Assembly (NCBI RefSeq): GCF_001050235.1
Contig: NZ_DF967972.1
Coordinates: forward strand, 2,108,107-2,172,106
Source: Longilinea arvoryzae
GTDB lineage: Bacteria; Chloroflexota; Anaerolineae; Anaerolineales; Anaerolineaceae
Length of the DNA stretch: 64,000 nt
Direction of reading: 5' to 3'
The notes under the pieces are model-generated. The model searched no databases. It had not been told where the DNA came from and saw nothing but the letters and a program-made list of their open reading frames with translations. The position numbers and the translations under genes are program-made. How positions within the stretch are numbered: the stretch's first letter is position 1; each line of letters begins with the position of its first letter. Of the stretch, positions 25,128 through 34,070 are shown in pieces.

Positions 25128-26679
25128 GCGCTTGGCAATCGCTGCCGGACTGACGGTCTGGGCTTTTTCGATCCTGGCCTGTTCGCGGCAGTATGCCAGC
25201 ACCCTGGACCTGACCGCCACGGTGCAGGCGGTCCGCGGCGGGATCGGGGGTTACTCCGAACCGACGATCCTTATGCCGACGGATGGAATCGTGGAAAAAA
25301 CCGAGCTGCCCACCACGCAGGCGTTCATTCCCACCCAACCCACGCCCACGCCGACCGTTTCGGCAACCGCCGCTCCCCCCATCCTGTATACCAGCCAATC
25401 GGCGGATACGCTGCCGGCCCTGGCGGCGCGGTTTGGCGTGATGGCGTCCGAAATCACTTCTGATCATGAACTGCCGGCCTGGGAAATGATCAACCCCGGC
25501 CAACTGCTGGTGATTCCCAACCGGGTGGGCGTCACGGGACCATCCGAAAACATCATTCCCGACAGCGAGGTGGTTTATTCGCCTTCGGCGTTGGATTTCG
25601 ACATCGACACGTTCGTCGATGACGCCAACGGTTATTTGACGACTTACCGCCAGTACCTGGATGACGGCTGGTATACCGGCGCGCAGGTCATTCAACGCGT
25701 GGCGACCGAGACCTCGATCAATCCTCGCCTGCTGCTGGCGCTGGTCGAGTATCAATCCGGCTGGGTCTACGGCCAACCCCGCAGCCTGGCCCTGACCGAT
25801 TATCCCCTGGGTTACGTGAGCCTGGACCGCCAGGGACTGTACAAGCAGCTCACCTGGGCCGTTCACAATCTCTCGTCCGGTTATTACGCCTGGCGCGAGG
25901 GCCGGCTGCAAACCCTGCTATTCGCGGACGGCGAGAGCGTGCGCATGGCCCCGACCCTGAATGCCGGAACGGCCGCGGTTCAAACGTTGTTGGCCCAACT
26001 CTACGATGTGCAGCGTTGGATGGGCGCATTGAACGGCGCAAGCGGGTTTTCGGAGCTGTACGAGCGCATGTACGGGAATCCCTGGCTGCGCGCGCAAACC
26101 GTCGAACCGCTGTTTCCGCCGGATTTGACCCAGCCAGAGCTGGCGCTGCCCTTCGCGGCGAACAAGGTATGGAGCTTCACCGGCGGGCCGCATTCGGCCT
26201 GGGGACCCAACAGTTCGTGGGCCGCGTTGGACTTCGCGCCGGCCACCACGGAATCGGGATGCGTCAAATCCGATGCCTGGGTCACCGCTTCAGCGGCCGG
26301 GGTGGTGGTGCGTTCGAAGAACGGTGTGGTCGTGGAGGATCTGGATGGCGACGGGCGCGAGCAGACCGGTTGGGTGCTGCTTTACCTGCATGTGGCCACC
26401 CAGGACCGGGTCGCGGTTGGAACGGTTCTGGAAGCCGGCGATGCCATTGGACACCCTTCCTGCGAGGGCGGCGATGCAACGGGTACACACGTTCACGTCG
26501 TACGCAAGTATAATGGGGAATGGATTCCTGCCGACGGCCCACTTCCATTTATTCTGAGCGGCTGGCGGGCGCACTTCGGCAGTAAAGAATACGAAGGTAC
26601 TTTGACGAAAGATAATGAGATTGTTACCGCATCTGTCTATGGGTCTTTTGAGACGCGCATCAGCCATCCGGTTGAATAG
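25105..26679 (+). CDS. LysM/M23 peptidoglycan hydrolase lipoprotein, copy 2 of 3
   Basis: A 524-residue paralogue of the preceding protein with the same domain order: signal peptide and lipobox SILACSR (about residues 21-27), linker with PTQPTPTPT, a LysM-like repeat (about 100-150) that is weaker than in copy 1, the middle domain with SINPRLLLALVEYQSGW, and the M23 domain with GGPHSAWG, ALDFAP and GTHVHVVRK. The ATG at 25105 follows AAGG and lies inside copy 1, suggesting coupled translation. The last third is the best conserved part among the three copies. Confidence 0.87.
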   Translation: MKTRSHVRRLAIAAGLTVWAFSILACSRQYASTLDLTATVQAVRGGIGGYSEPTILMPTDGIVEKTELPTTQAFIPTQPTPTPTVSATAAPPILYTSQSADTLPALAARFGVMASEITSDHELPAWEMINPGQLLVIPNRVGVTGPSENIIPDSEVVYSPSALDFDIDTFVDDANGYLTTYRQYLDDGWYTGAQVIQRVATETSINPRLLLALVEYQSGWVYGQPRSLALTDYPLGYVSLDRQGLYKQLTWAVHNLSSGYYAWREGRLQTLLFADGESVRMAPTLNAGTAAVQTLLAQLYDVQRWMGALNGASGFSELYERMYGNPWLRAQTVEPLFPPDLTQPELALPFAANKVWSFTGGPHSAWGPNSSWAALDFAPATTESGCVKSDAWVTASAAGVVVRSKNGVVVEDLDGDGREQTGWVLLYLHVATQDRVAVGTVLEAGDAIGHPSCEGGDATGTHVHVVRKYNGEWIPADGPLPFILSGWRAHFGSKEYEGTLTKDNEIVTASVYGSFETRISHPVE

Positions 26680-28087
26680 CGCGGATTTAGCGTTAGAAAA
26701 GAATAAAAAGTATCGAAAATCGGGCTGGCGCTTCATCGTAGCGCTGGCGTTTCTGCTCAGCGCGTGTGCGCCGGCTTCCGGTTCGGTCGACCAATCCGCC
26801 GGTCCTGTGACCACCCTCCCCGCGTTGGCGGCGCGCTTCAACACCACCGAAAAAGAAATCCGCGCCGCAAATTCAGTTCTGCCGGAGCACGTCACCACCC
26901 TTCCGGCCGGCCTGCCGTTGAAAATTCCGATCTATTATGAACCGTTCTGGGGCAGCTCTTTCGAGATCCTGCCGGATTCACTGTTCGTCAACGGCCCGGC
27001 GCAGGTTGGATTCGACGTGGTCGAATATGTCAAAGAGCAGCCCGGTTGGTTGAAGAACGCCAGCCAGTTCCTGGGCGACGAACAGCGCAGGGGCGGCGAA
27101 ATCATCGATTATATCGCCACCACCTACAGTGTCAGCCCGCGCCTGCTGCTGGCGTTGATCGAATTTCAGGCCGGCGGTTTGACGCAGGCCGAGGTTCCGG
27201 ACGGCGCGTCGACTTATCCGCTCGGGTACATCGACGGTCTGCATATCGGGCTGGCGCGCCAGTTGAACTGGGCCGCCAATGAACTGAACAATGGTTACTA
27301 TGCCTGGCGCACCGGCAAGCTGGACAGCTTCGAATTGCAGGATGGCCGTTTGCAGCGCGTCGATCCATGGCAAAACGCGGCCAGCGCGGCCTTACAGTAC
27401 TATTTCAGCCAGGTGATGACGGCCGACAAGTATGAACTGGCTATTTCAGGCGAGGGACTGCTGAAGACCTACACCCAGCTATTCGGCGACCCGTGGAGCA
27501 ACGTCCAGGAGCTGATCCCCGGCAGCCTGGAACAGCCTTACTTCCGGTTCCCGTTCCAGACCGGAACAACCTGGGCTTTCACCGGCGGCCCGCATACCGG
27601 TTGGGGTGAAGGTGATCCGTTGGCAGCCATCGATTTCGCCCCCGGTAATATCGCCAGCGGCTGCACGCCGACGGATGTGCCTGCCGCGGCTGTGGCGGAT
27701 GGGGTGGTGGTGCGCACCGGTGATGCTCTGGTTGTCCTCGACCTGGACGGCGACGGCGACGAACGCACGGGCTGGACAATCTTCTATTTGCACATATCCA
27801 ACGCCAGCCTGCCGCCGGTGGGCCGCAAATTGAAAGCCGGCGACCCGGTCGGGCTGCCCTCCTGCGAGGGCGGTGAGGCGACCGGTACGCACGTGCATAT
27901 TGCGCGGCGTTACAACGGCGAATGGATACCGGCCGGTGGAGCGCTGGCCTTCAATCTGGAGGGCTGGGTGGTGCAGGCTGGCAGCGTGGCTTACCAGGGC
28001 ACGCTCATTCGGGATGGCAAAGTGATCACCGCGTGTACCTGTTCTGACGAGACCAGCCATATTTTTTCGAACCCACAGGGTCCATAG
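26615..28087 (+). CDS. LysM/M23 peptidoglycan hydrolase lipoprotein, copy 3 of 3
   Basis: A paralogue of up to 490 residues. A hydrophobic segment and lipobox AFLLSACAP lie near residues 44-52, so the ATG at 26615 gives a long N-terminal extension; an ATG at 26639 or a TTG at 26675 may be the true start. The LysM is reduced to about 45 residues (LPALAARFNTTEKEIRAAN). The middle-domain motif has drifted to SVSPRLLLALIEFQAGG, keeping the Glu. The M23 domain keeps GGPHTGWG, AIDFAPG and GTHVHIARR. It overlaps copy 2 by up to 65 bases. The drift in the LysM and middle domains suggests changed substrate binding. Confidence 0.84.
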   Translation: MRLLPHLSMGLLRRASAIRLNSADLALEKNKKYRKSGWRFIVALAFLLSACAPASGSVDQSAGPVTTLPALAARFNTTEKEIRAANSVLPEHVTTLPAGLPLKIPIYYEPFWGSSFEILPDSLFVNGPAQVGFDVVEYVKEQPGWLKNASQFLGDEQRRGGEIIDYIATTYSVSPRLLLALIEFQAGGLTQAEVPDGASTYPLGYIDGLHIGLARQLNWAANELNNGYYAWRTGKLDSFELQDGRLQRVDPWQNAASAALQYYFSQVMTADKYELAISGEGLLKTYTQLFGDPWSNVQELIPGSLEQPYFRFPFQTGTTWAFTGGPHTGWGEGDPLAAIDFAPGNIASGCTPTDVPAAAVADGVVVRTGDALVVLDLDGDGDERTGWTIFYLHISNASLPPVGRKLKAGDPVGLPSCEGGEATGTHVHIARRYNGEWIPAGGALAFNLEGWVVQAGSVAYQGTLIRDGKVITACTCSDETSHIFSNPQGP

Positions 28088-28116
28088 AATAATATTGACT
28101 TCATTGGAGAGACGGC

Positions 28117-29466
28117 ATGTCCGCTAAGCGACCTGAAGGAATGCGTGCCTTCACCACCATCTGGGGAGGGCAGATATTTTCGCTGATTGGATCGGCCATG
28201 AGCGGTTTTGCTCTGACGATCTGGGCCTGGGAGAATCAAGGAACTGCCACGGCGTTGGCGCTGGTGGGCTTTTTTAATTTTGCGCCCATGATCCTGTTCA
28301 GTCCCATTGCCGGCGCGTTGGTGGACCGCTGGAATCGCAAGCTGGTCATGGCGTTGAGTGACCTGGCCACCGGTTTTACCAGCATGGTCGTTCTGGCACT
28401 CTTCTTGACAGGCCACCTTCAATTATGGCACCTGTTCGTGACGGGCGCGTTTGCCGGTTTGTTTCAATCCTTCCAGTGGCCGGCTTATTCGGCCGCCATC
28501 TCGCTCATGATCCCCAAGGAGCATTACGGCCGGGCGAGTGGGATGATGTCGCTGGCCCAGTGGGGATCGGGGATCTTCGCGCCGGTGCTGGCGGGCATGC
28601 TGATCGGGAAGATCGGGCTGGGTGGAATTCTGGCCATCGATCTGGCTACCCTGGCCATCGCCCTGATCACCCTGGCGGTGGTAAAGGTTCCGCAGCCGGA
28701 GCGCGATCCGCAGGAGAAGCGGGAAAACCTGATCAAGGATGCCGGTTTTGGCTTCCGGTATATCTGGCGGCGCCCGAGCCTGCTGTGGCTGCAAATGGTG
28801 TTCTTCGCGGGCAATTTAATGGCCACCATTGCCGGAACGCTGGTGAACCCGATGGTGTTGGCCTGGACGAACAACAACGCCACCACCCTGGGCACGGTTC
28901 AATCCGCCGCCGCAATCGGGGGAGTGGCGGGCGGCCTGGTGATCACCGCCTGGGGCGGCCCCAAGCGACGCATCCACGGCGTGCTGATCGGTTGGCTGTT
29001 GGCCGGATTATTGGGATACACGGTATTTGGCCTGGCGGGCGGCCTGACGATCTGGCTGGTGGCATCCTTCTTCGATAGTTTCTTCGGCCCGGTGATCAAC
29101 GCTTCCAATCAGGCCATCTGGCAGTCGAAGGTGCCGCCTGGTCTGCAGGGACGCGTCTTTTCGGTGCGCGTGATGATCGCGCAAATCACCGGCCCAATTT
29201 CAATGCTGGTGGCCGGTCCGCTGGCCGACCAGGTTTTCGAACCGGCCATGCAAAACGGCGGTGTTCTGGCCTCGACCTTCGGCGGAATTTTTGGCGCGCA
29301 TCCCGGCTCGGGCATGGCGTTGATGATCACGATTAGCGGCCTCTTGATGCTGGTGGTCGGCGCCGGCGGTTACCTGATGCGCCCGGTGCGCCAGGTGGAA
29401 GACCTGATCCCCGACCACGACGCGCCTGTACCGGCAGCCGAAACCGATCGCACGCCTGCGGATTAA
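28117..29466 (+). CDS. MFS transporter, EntS/MFS_3-type exporter
   Basis: A 449-residue major facilitator protein with twelve predicted helices. It begins FTTIWGGQIFSLIGSAMSGF, as in MFS_3/MefA/EntS proteins, with the loop 2-3 motif PIAGALVDRWNRK (about residues 66-78) and a second-half start SLLWLQMVFFAGNLMATI. Such carriers export macrolides, siderophores or other small molecules by proton antiport. GGAGAG lies upstream of the ATG, 30 bases after copy 3 of the hydrolases, so it may be the last gene of the same transcript; a strong terminator follows. The substrate is unknown. Confidence 0.9.
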   Translation: MSAKRPEGMRAFTTIWGGQIFSLIGSAMSGFALTIWAWENQGTATALALVGFFNFAPMILFSPIAGALVDRWNRKLVMALSDLATGFTSMVVLALFLTGHLQLWHLFVTGAFAGLFQSFQWPAYSAAISLMIPKEHYGRASGMMSLAQWGSGIFAPVLAGMLIGKIGLGGILAIDLATLAIALITLAVVKVPQPERDPQEKRENLIKDAGFGFRYIWRRPSLLWLQMVFFAGNLMATIAGTLVNPMVLAWTNNNATTLGTVQSAAAIGGVAGGLVITAWGGPKRRIHGVLIGWLLAGLLGYTVFGLAGGLTIWLVASFFDSFFGPVINASNQAIWQSKVPPGLQGRVFSVRVMIAQITGPISMLVAGPLADQVFEPAMQNGGVLASTFGGIFGAHPGSGMALMITISGLLMLVVGAGGYLMRPVRQVEDLIPDHDAPVPAAETDRTPAD

Positions 29467-29474
29467 AACGCAAA

Positions 29475-29503
29475 GGACGGATCAACGATCCGTCCTTATT
29501 TTT
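29475..29503 (+). terminator. Rho-independent terminator after the MFS gene
   Basis: GGACGGATC-AAC-GATCCGTCC, a perfect nine-pair stem, is followed by TTATTTTT. Confidence 0.92.
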
Positions 29504-29518
29504 ACTATAATGCCGGTG

Positions 29519-29947
29519 TTAGTTGGTTTCCAGCGTTTCCTGCAGTGTGATTTTATGCTCGATGCTGGCGGTCTTGTCGAGCATGGCTTCCACGGAACAA
29601 TACTTGGTTTCGGATAGTTGAATGGCGCGTTCCACGGCGGCCGGGTCGATCTTCCGGCCGGTGACGATGTACTCGACCGTGATATGCGTATAGACACGAG
29701 GTTCGCTGTCAGCCCGCTCGCCGTGCACGGCGACTTCCAATCCAGTCACATCCTGTTGTTTCTTCTTGAGGATGGAAATGACATCCATCCCGGTGCATCC
29801 CGCCAGGCCGACGAGCAACAGTTCCATTGGGCTGAAACCGGTTCCGCCGCCGCTGGCCAGGCTGGTATCCAGCGGCAAGCTGAAACCGCTGTCCGCCTTC
29901 CCTTCGAAACTCAAACCGCTTTTCCAAATGACTCTAGCGCCACCCAT
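29519..29947 (-). CDS. OsmC-family peroxide reductase-like protein
   Basis: A 142-residue OsmC/Ohr-fold protein, cytoplasmic, likely reducing organic or fatty hydroperoxides. The two redox cysteines are in LAGCTGMDV (about residue 51) and TKYCSVEAML (about residue 114); the fold landmark is GFSPMELLLVGLAGC. It is of the YhfA-like group rather than Ohr. GGAGG lies seven bases before the ATG at 29947. It is downstream of the disulfide-oxidoreductase gene on the same strand with a gap of 28 bases, so the two probably share a transcript for thiol and peroxide stress. Confidence 0.92.
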   Translation of the reverse strand: MGGARVIWKSGLSFEGKADSGFSLPLDTSLASGGGTGFSPMELLLVGLAGCTGMDVISILKKKQQDVTGLEVAVHGERADSEPRVYTHITVEYIVTGRKIDPAAVERAIQLSETKYCSVEAMLDKTASIEHKITLQETLETN

Positions 29948-29975
29948 GCAATCCTCCGTAAATCGATTGGTGCCT

Positions 29976-30638
29976 TTATTTTAACACGAGCTCGATCTCA
30001 GCGACGAGCGCTTCTTCCGGGTTCGCGCCAATCAATTCACCGGCGCCGTCATTGATGACGGTATGGGGCACGCCGCTGACGCCGTAGTGTTCGGATAACT
30101 CCGGAAATTCGGTCGCTTCCACCATGTCGGCTGTGACCATCGGACTCTCCAGCGCCATGCGATGCGCCAGGACGACGGCGCTCGGGCAGTAGGGGCAGGT
30201 GGGCGTTACAAAGACCTGTAAATGGACCGGCTTTTTGAGACCGGATAAGAATTGGCGTGTCTTCTCGTTCAAACCGGATTCGCCTCCTGAAACAAGCAGC
30301 AGATCGTGAACCAGGGAGGTGAACTCGTGGCCGGCAGGAACGCCGTAATAGCGGATGCCGTAATCGGTCAGTTGATCGCCCGCGCCGGCCAGCAAGGTCA
30401 GGGCCGGGGTCTTGTCGATGCGATATTGTTTTGTCAGCCCGGCATCTGCCTGGATATCCAGCACGCGTAGATCGATCTTCTCATCCAGCGCGGATACTTC
30501 CTCGAGCAATTGACGGGTTTGCCCGCACAGGTCGCATTCTTCCTGGCTGGTGAAGAGCAGGACGGTCACCGGCTGTTTCAGATCGGCAAAGATTTCACGT
30601 AATTGTTTTTCGATTTCAGTATTGAGCAATTTTTCCAT
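29976..30638 (-). CDS. Protein disulfide oxidoreductase, double thioredoxin fold
   Basis: A 220-residue cytoplasmic protein made of two thioredoxin-like domains, as in the PDO/Grx-like proteins of thermophiles and archaea. Domain 1 (about residues 1-110) has the active-site pair in EECDLCGQT; domain 2 (about 115-220) has TPTCPYCPSA and the cis-Pro loop GVPHT. In domain 1 the cis-Pro loop is DKTPAL. GAGGG lies before the ATG at 30638. It probably forms or isomerises disulfides, or passes electrons to peroxidases such as the OsmC protein encoded next. Confidence 0.9.
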   Translation of the reverse strand: MEKLLNTEIEKQLREIFADLKQPVTVLLFTSQEECDLCGQTRQLLEEVSALDEKIDLRVLDIQADAGLTKQYRIDKTPALTLLAGAGDQLTDYGIRYYGVPAGHEFTSLVHDLLLVSGGESGLNEKTRQFLSGLKKPVHLQVFVTPTCPYCPSAVVLAHRMALESPMVTADMVEATEFPELSEHYGVSGVPHTVINDGAGELIGANPEEALVAEIELVLK

Positions 30639-30660
30639 TTTTTCCCTCGATTAAATTAAC

Positions 30661-30685
30661 AACTCCAGTGATCAGTTCTGGAGTT
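30661..30685 (-). terminator. Hairpin after the anti-sigma gene
   Basis: AACTCCAG ... CTGGAGTT forms an eight-pair stem; the minus-strand tail GTTAATTTAA is only moderately T-rich. It lies between the anti-sigma gene and the PDO gene. Confidence 0.5.
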
Positions 30686-30783
30686 GGACGCCTGGATTCA
30701 TTTCGAGTTGTTTTTCCAAAGCCACGCTCCAGTGATTGGACTTCAATCCTTTGGATGCGCCGGAGCAGAAAAAGTTTCAGTCT

Positions 30784-31047
30784 TCAGGGTTTATTCAGAT
30801 AATCGTCGAGTTTCAGGCTGTGAAAGAGCCGCGTGCGCACTTCACCCGGCAGGCAGTCTTCATCCGTGCAAGTTTGCACCAGATTGATCGTCTTGCGCAG
30901 GGTATCGACGACAATGGTGCAGTTTTCACACTCGCACAGGTGTTTTTCGAGGTCCGCGCAGAGCTGCGGATCGAGCGAGCCGTCGACATATTCGGAAATT
31001 TCAGAGATGAATTTCCGGCATTGTTGTGGATCGGAATGGACGTTCAT
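30784..31047 (-). CDS. Zinc-finger (zf-HC2) anti-sigma factor
   Basis: An 87-residue protein of the ZAS type, which holds its ECF sigma factor and may release it on thiol oxidation. The pattern is Cys in QQCRKF (residue 10), then ADLEKHLCECENC with His-x3-Cys-x2-Cys (about residues 36-43), preceded by SEYVDGSLDP. Further cysteines occur at TCTDEDC. No membrane helix is present. The ATG overlaps the sigma-factor stop as ATGA, so the two are coupled. The nearby thiol-handling genes on the same strand fit a redox-sensing role, which is inference. Confidence 0.9.
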   Translation of the reverse strand: MNVHSDPQQCRKFISEISEYVDGSLDPQLCADLEKHLCECENCTIVVDTLRKTINLVQTCTDEDCLPGEVRTRLFHSLKLDDYLNKP

Positions 31048-31643
31048 TTTTCTTTCATCCGTTCACGGTAATAACTTGACAGGGCATCCCGCAACTGCAG
31101 GCGGGCCCGCAGGAGCCGGGTCTTGACGGCGGCCTGTGAAATTCCCAGCGTTGCGGCAGCATCCTCGATCGAAAGACCTTCGACATCGCGCAGCAGGAAG
31201 ACCACTTTGAGCTTCTGGGGCAGGTTTTCGACCGCCTGATCGATGTGGCGCCTGGATTCGCCGGAAAGCAGCTCGGATTCGGGCAGGTGGCCCCAATCCA
31301 CGATCTGCAATTCCTCGCCGTTTTCTTCATCATCGTCATCTTCAGCCGGCGTGGAGAGCGAGACTTCCGGTTTGCGTTTGCGCACCATCATCAGCGCTTC
31401 GTTGACCGCGATGCGGTACAACCAGGTGGACAGGCTGGAACGGCCTTCGAAGGCTGGCAGGGCGCGCATGGCTTTGATGAAAGTCTCCTGCAGCACGTCT
31501 TCCGCATCCTGCGGGTCGGCGAGCATGCGCAGCGCCAATCGATAGATGTGCGTGGAATACGCGTCCACCAGACGGGCGAACTCAGCGCGGTCGCCGCGTT
31601 TGAGAGCCTCGATGGAGATGGGCTGGTGTTCAGGTTCTGACAT
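31044..31643 (-). CDS. ECF-type RNA polymerase sigma factor
   Basis: A 199-residue sigma-70 family protein. Region 2 lies at about residues 25-95 (RLALRMLADPQDAEDVLQET, then STWLYRIAVNEALMM), an acidic linker (EDDDDEENGEE) follows, and region 4 lies at about 135-190 (AVENLPQKLKVVFLLRDVEG, then IEDAAATLGISQAAVKTRL). The pair with a zf-HC2 anti-sigma protein places it near the SigR/RpoE-like ECF groups. The start ATG at 31643 has no strong Shine-Dalgarno sequence. Target promoters are not identified. Confidence 0.94.
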   Translation of the reverse strand: MSEPEHQPISIEALKRGDRAEFARLVDAYSTHIYRLALRMLADPQDAEDVLQETFIKAMRALPAFEGRSSLSTWLYRIAVNEALMMVRKRKPEVSLSTPAEDDDDEENGEELQIVDWGHLPESELLSGESRRHIDQAVENLPQKLKVVFLLRDVEGLSIEDAAATLGISQAAVKTRLLRARLQLRDALSSYYRERMKEK

Positions 31644-31679
31644 TTAGATGCTCAGCCCGTGAAAAAGGTTCATTTCTGC

Positions 31680-32723
31680 TCAAGAGAGCGGCCAGGTTGG
31701 CAGCACATCCAGGTCCAGCGGATCGCGCTGGCCACGCTGGTAGCGGTGATAACCGGCCGCGCCGATCATGGCCGCGTTGTCCGTACACAGAAACAGGGGC
31801 GGAATGTTAACCGGAAATTCCTTCTGCGCCAGGAATGCCTCGCGCAGGGCCCGGTTGGCGGAGACGCCGCCTGCGACCAGGATCTCTTTGGCTTTGTAGG
31901 CGCGGGCCGCGTGCAGGGTCTTGCTGACCAGCACGTCCACCACGGCCGCCTGGAAGCTGGCCGCCAGATTGGCCACGGGCAGCGGCTCATGGTGCTCTTC
32001 GAACTGGCGCACCACGCGCAGCACGGCGGTTTTGAGACCGCTGAAGGAGAAATTCCACGTGCCTTCCAGACGGGCCCGCGGGAAGGTGAAGGCTTTGGGA
32101 TCGCCGTCCGCGGCAGCTTTTTGAATGGACGGCCCGCCTGGATAGCTCAAGCCAAGCAGGCGGGCGACTTTATCGAAGGCTTCACCGGCGGCGTCATCGA
32201 GGGTGCTGCCCAGGCGCTGGTAGGTGATGTGATCGGTCATCAGGTTCAATTCGGTGTGGCCGCCCGAAACCAGCAGCGCCATGAGCGGAAATTTGGGCTC
32301 GGGTGTGGCGGGTTCGTCGGCGCGGTAAACCCAGGCGGAATAAATGTGACCTTCCAGGTGGTTGACGCCCACAATGGGGATATTGTGCCCCAAGACCAGG
32401 CCCTTGGCGGCGTTCATGCCCACCACCAGCGATCCGGCCAGGCCCGGCCCGCGCGTGACGGCGACCGCATCCAGGTCCGACAGGCCCAGATGGGCCTGCT
32501 GCAAGGCCTGATCGATGACGGCGTAAATCGTCTTGATGTGCTCGCGGGAGGCCACTTCGGGGAAGACGCCGCCGTATTTCTTGTGCAGTTCGATCTGGGT
32601 GGCCACGACATTGGAAAGCAGGGCGCGCCCATTTTCGACGACTGCGGCGGCGGTCTCATCGCACGAGCTTTCAATGGCGAGGATGCGCACCGGGGTTGAA
32701 TCTGTACCGATAACTTGAGTCAT
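31680..32723 (-). CDS. tsaD: tRNA N6-adenosine threonylcarbamoyltransferase
   Basis: Catalyses the last step of t6A formation at A37 of tRNAs that read ANN codons, with TsaB and TsaE. The 347-residue protein has the Kae1/Qri7/TsaD landmarks: LAIESSCDETAAAVV (about residues 14-28), SREHI, the metal-binding GVNHLEGHIYSAW (about 119-131), VSGGHTEL, GSTLDDAAGEAFDK and a late NAAMIGAAGY. The ATG at 32723 is preferred over a TTG two codons upstream. It is followed upstream in the operon by the M24 peptidase gene at 12 bases. TsaB and TsaE are not in the window. Confidence 0.96.
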   Translation of the reverse strand: MTQVIGTDSTPVRILAIESSCDETAAAVVENGRALLSNVVATQIELHKKYGGVFPEVASREHIKTIYAVIDQALQQAHLGLSDLDAVAVTRGPGLAGSLVVGMNAAKGLVLGHNIPIVGVNHLEGHIYSAWVYRADEPATPEPKFPLMALLVSGGHTELNLMTDHITYQRLGSTLDDAAGEAFDKVARLLGLSYPGGPSIQKAAADGDPKAFTFPRARLEGTWNFSFSGLKTAVLRVVRQFEEHHEPLPVANLAASFQAAVVDVLVSKTLHAARAYKAKEILVAGGVSANRALREAFLAQKEFPVNIPPLFLCTDNAAMIGAAGYHRYQRGQRDPLDLDVLPTWPLS

Positions 32724-32735
32724 ACACAACCTGCC

Positions 32736-33965
32736 TTACTGCCGAACGGGGAGTACCAGTTCCTTGGGGAAATCGGCCAGGATTTCGAACGTTCCGTCCG
32801 GTCGAGCATAATACGTATCTTCGATGCGCACACCCATTCCGCGGCTGGGATAGTACAGGCCAGGCTCGGAGGTGAAGATCGAACCCGGGACCAGCAGATC
32901 ATTCATGCCGATGCCGCTGAAGGGCTTTTCGTGAATGTGCAAACCCACACCGTGGCTGAGCGAATGGACATAACCTTCTTCGGTGGTGGGTTGAGTCATG
33001 ACGGTGGGGTGGCCCATGGCTTCGAATAACTCGCAGGTGCGCTTCTGGTAGTCGGCCAGCACGCGCCCCATCGTGAATTCATCCTTTAGCGTGTTGTATA
33101 CGCTGTGCACCTGCTCATAGAGCTTCTGGGCTTCATCCGGGGCATAACCCAGGCACCAGGTGCGCGTGAAATCGTAGAAGTAACCGCCGCCGGCCTCGCA
33201 GGGATAGATGTCGAAAACAATGGTCTGGCCCAGGCGCATCAGGTCGGTCAGGGTGCCGGCCGAATGGGGCACACCGGCGTCGCGGCCGATGGCAAAGATG
33301 CAGCCTTCGGGATTTTCGGCGCCTTTTTCAGCCAGCCACAGATCGATGCGCGATTTGACGTCGCCGATGGTTACCGGCTGGCCTTCGCTGTTGACCAGCA
33401 CGCCGTCCTTGGCGTGCTGCGAGGTCAGGTAATCGGCTACGCGCCCGACCACTTCGGTGGTAACCGCTCCCATGCGGCGGATGCGGGCCACTTCGGCCTC
33501 GTCCTTGGTCTGCATGGCCTGCATCAAAATAGGGTCCTGGGCATAACCCACAAAGGTCAGCCCGGGCGCGAGCTGCTGCAGGGCGTTGATGATCATGAAG
33601 GGCGCGCCAACTTCGGTGCTGCCGTACAGCGCCATGCGGCCGGAGGTGATTCCCAGGCTGGCGAGCATGCGCTGGTAGCGCAGCGCAGCGGCGAGAATTC
33701 GGTCGCCGTTGGCCTCTTTCAACAAATCCATGAAGGGGAACTCATTATACGAACGCGTAATCAGGCCGGTTCTGGCCGCTTCTTCGCGTTCCATCGGGTT
33801 GCAGAACAGGACGGGCGGCTCGCCGCGCTTCTTGATCAGGTCGGCGGCCGAAACATGCACCACGCCGGTGAAATAAACCATGGCGGGATTGTGAGCGGCA
33901 GCGCCGAGGATGAGAAGGACATCGATATCATTGGCCTGCATCAAGGCATCCAGTTCGTTTTTCAT
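32736..33965 (-). CDS. M24-family Xaa-Pro peptidase
   Basis: A 409-residue aminopeptidase P/prolidase-type enzyme with a creatinase-like N-terminal domain (about residues 1-150) and a pita-bread catalytic domain (about 165-400). The five metal ligands are visible: Asp in IVFDIYPCE, Asp in FYDFTRT, His in SHGVGLHIHE, Glu in FTSEPGLY and Glu in GVRIEDTYY. It cleaves the bond before or after proline in short peptides. The ATG at 33965 has AAAGGG upstream and gives the family-typical start; a longer frame begins 30 codons earlier. It lies between selA and tsaD on one strand. Confidence 0.92.
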   Translation of the reverse strand: MKNELDALMQANDIDVLLILGAAAHNPAMVYFTGVVHVSAADLIKKRGEPPVLFCNPMEREEAARTGLITRSYNEFPFMDLLKEANGDRILAAALRYQRMLASLGITSGRMALYGSTEVGAPFMIINALQQLAPGLTFVGYAQDPILMQAMQTKDEAEVARIRRMGAVTTEVVGRVADYLTSQHAKDGVLVNSEGQPVTIGDVKSRIDLWLAEKGAENPEGCIFAIGRDAGVPHSAGTLTDLMRLGQTIVFDIYPCEAGGGYFYDFTRTWCLGYAPDEAQKLYEQVHSVYNTLKDEFTMGRVLADYQKRTCELFEAMGHPTVMTQPTTEEGYVHSLSHGVGLHIHEKPFSGIGMNDLLVPGSIFTSEPGLYYPSRGMGVRIEDTYYARPDGTFEILADFPKELVLPVRQ

Positions 33966-34070
33966 GGAGATGACCCTTTCAAAAAGAGATTCTATCGCAG
34001 TGATGTTTCGTGTTAGTGTAATCCAGAAACACAGCAAACCGCAAGGGCAATTCATCCTGCCAGGCCGACG

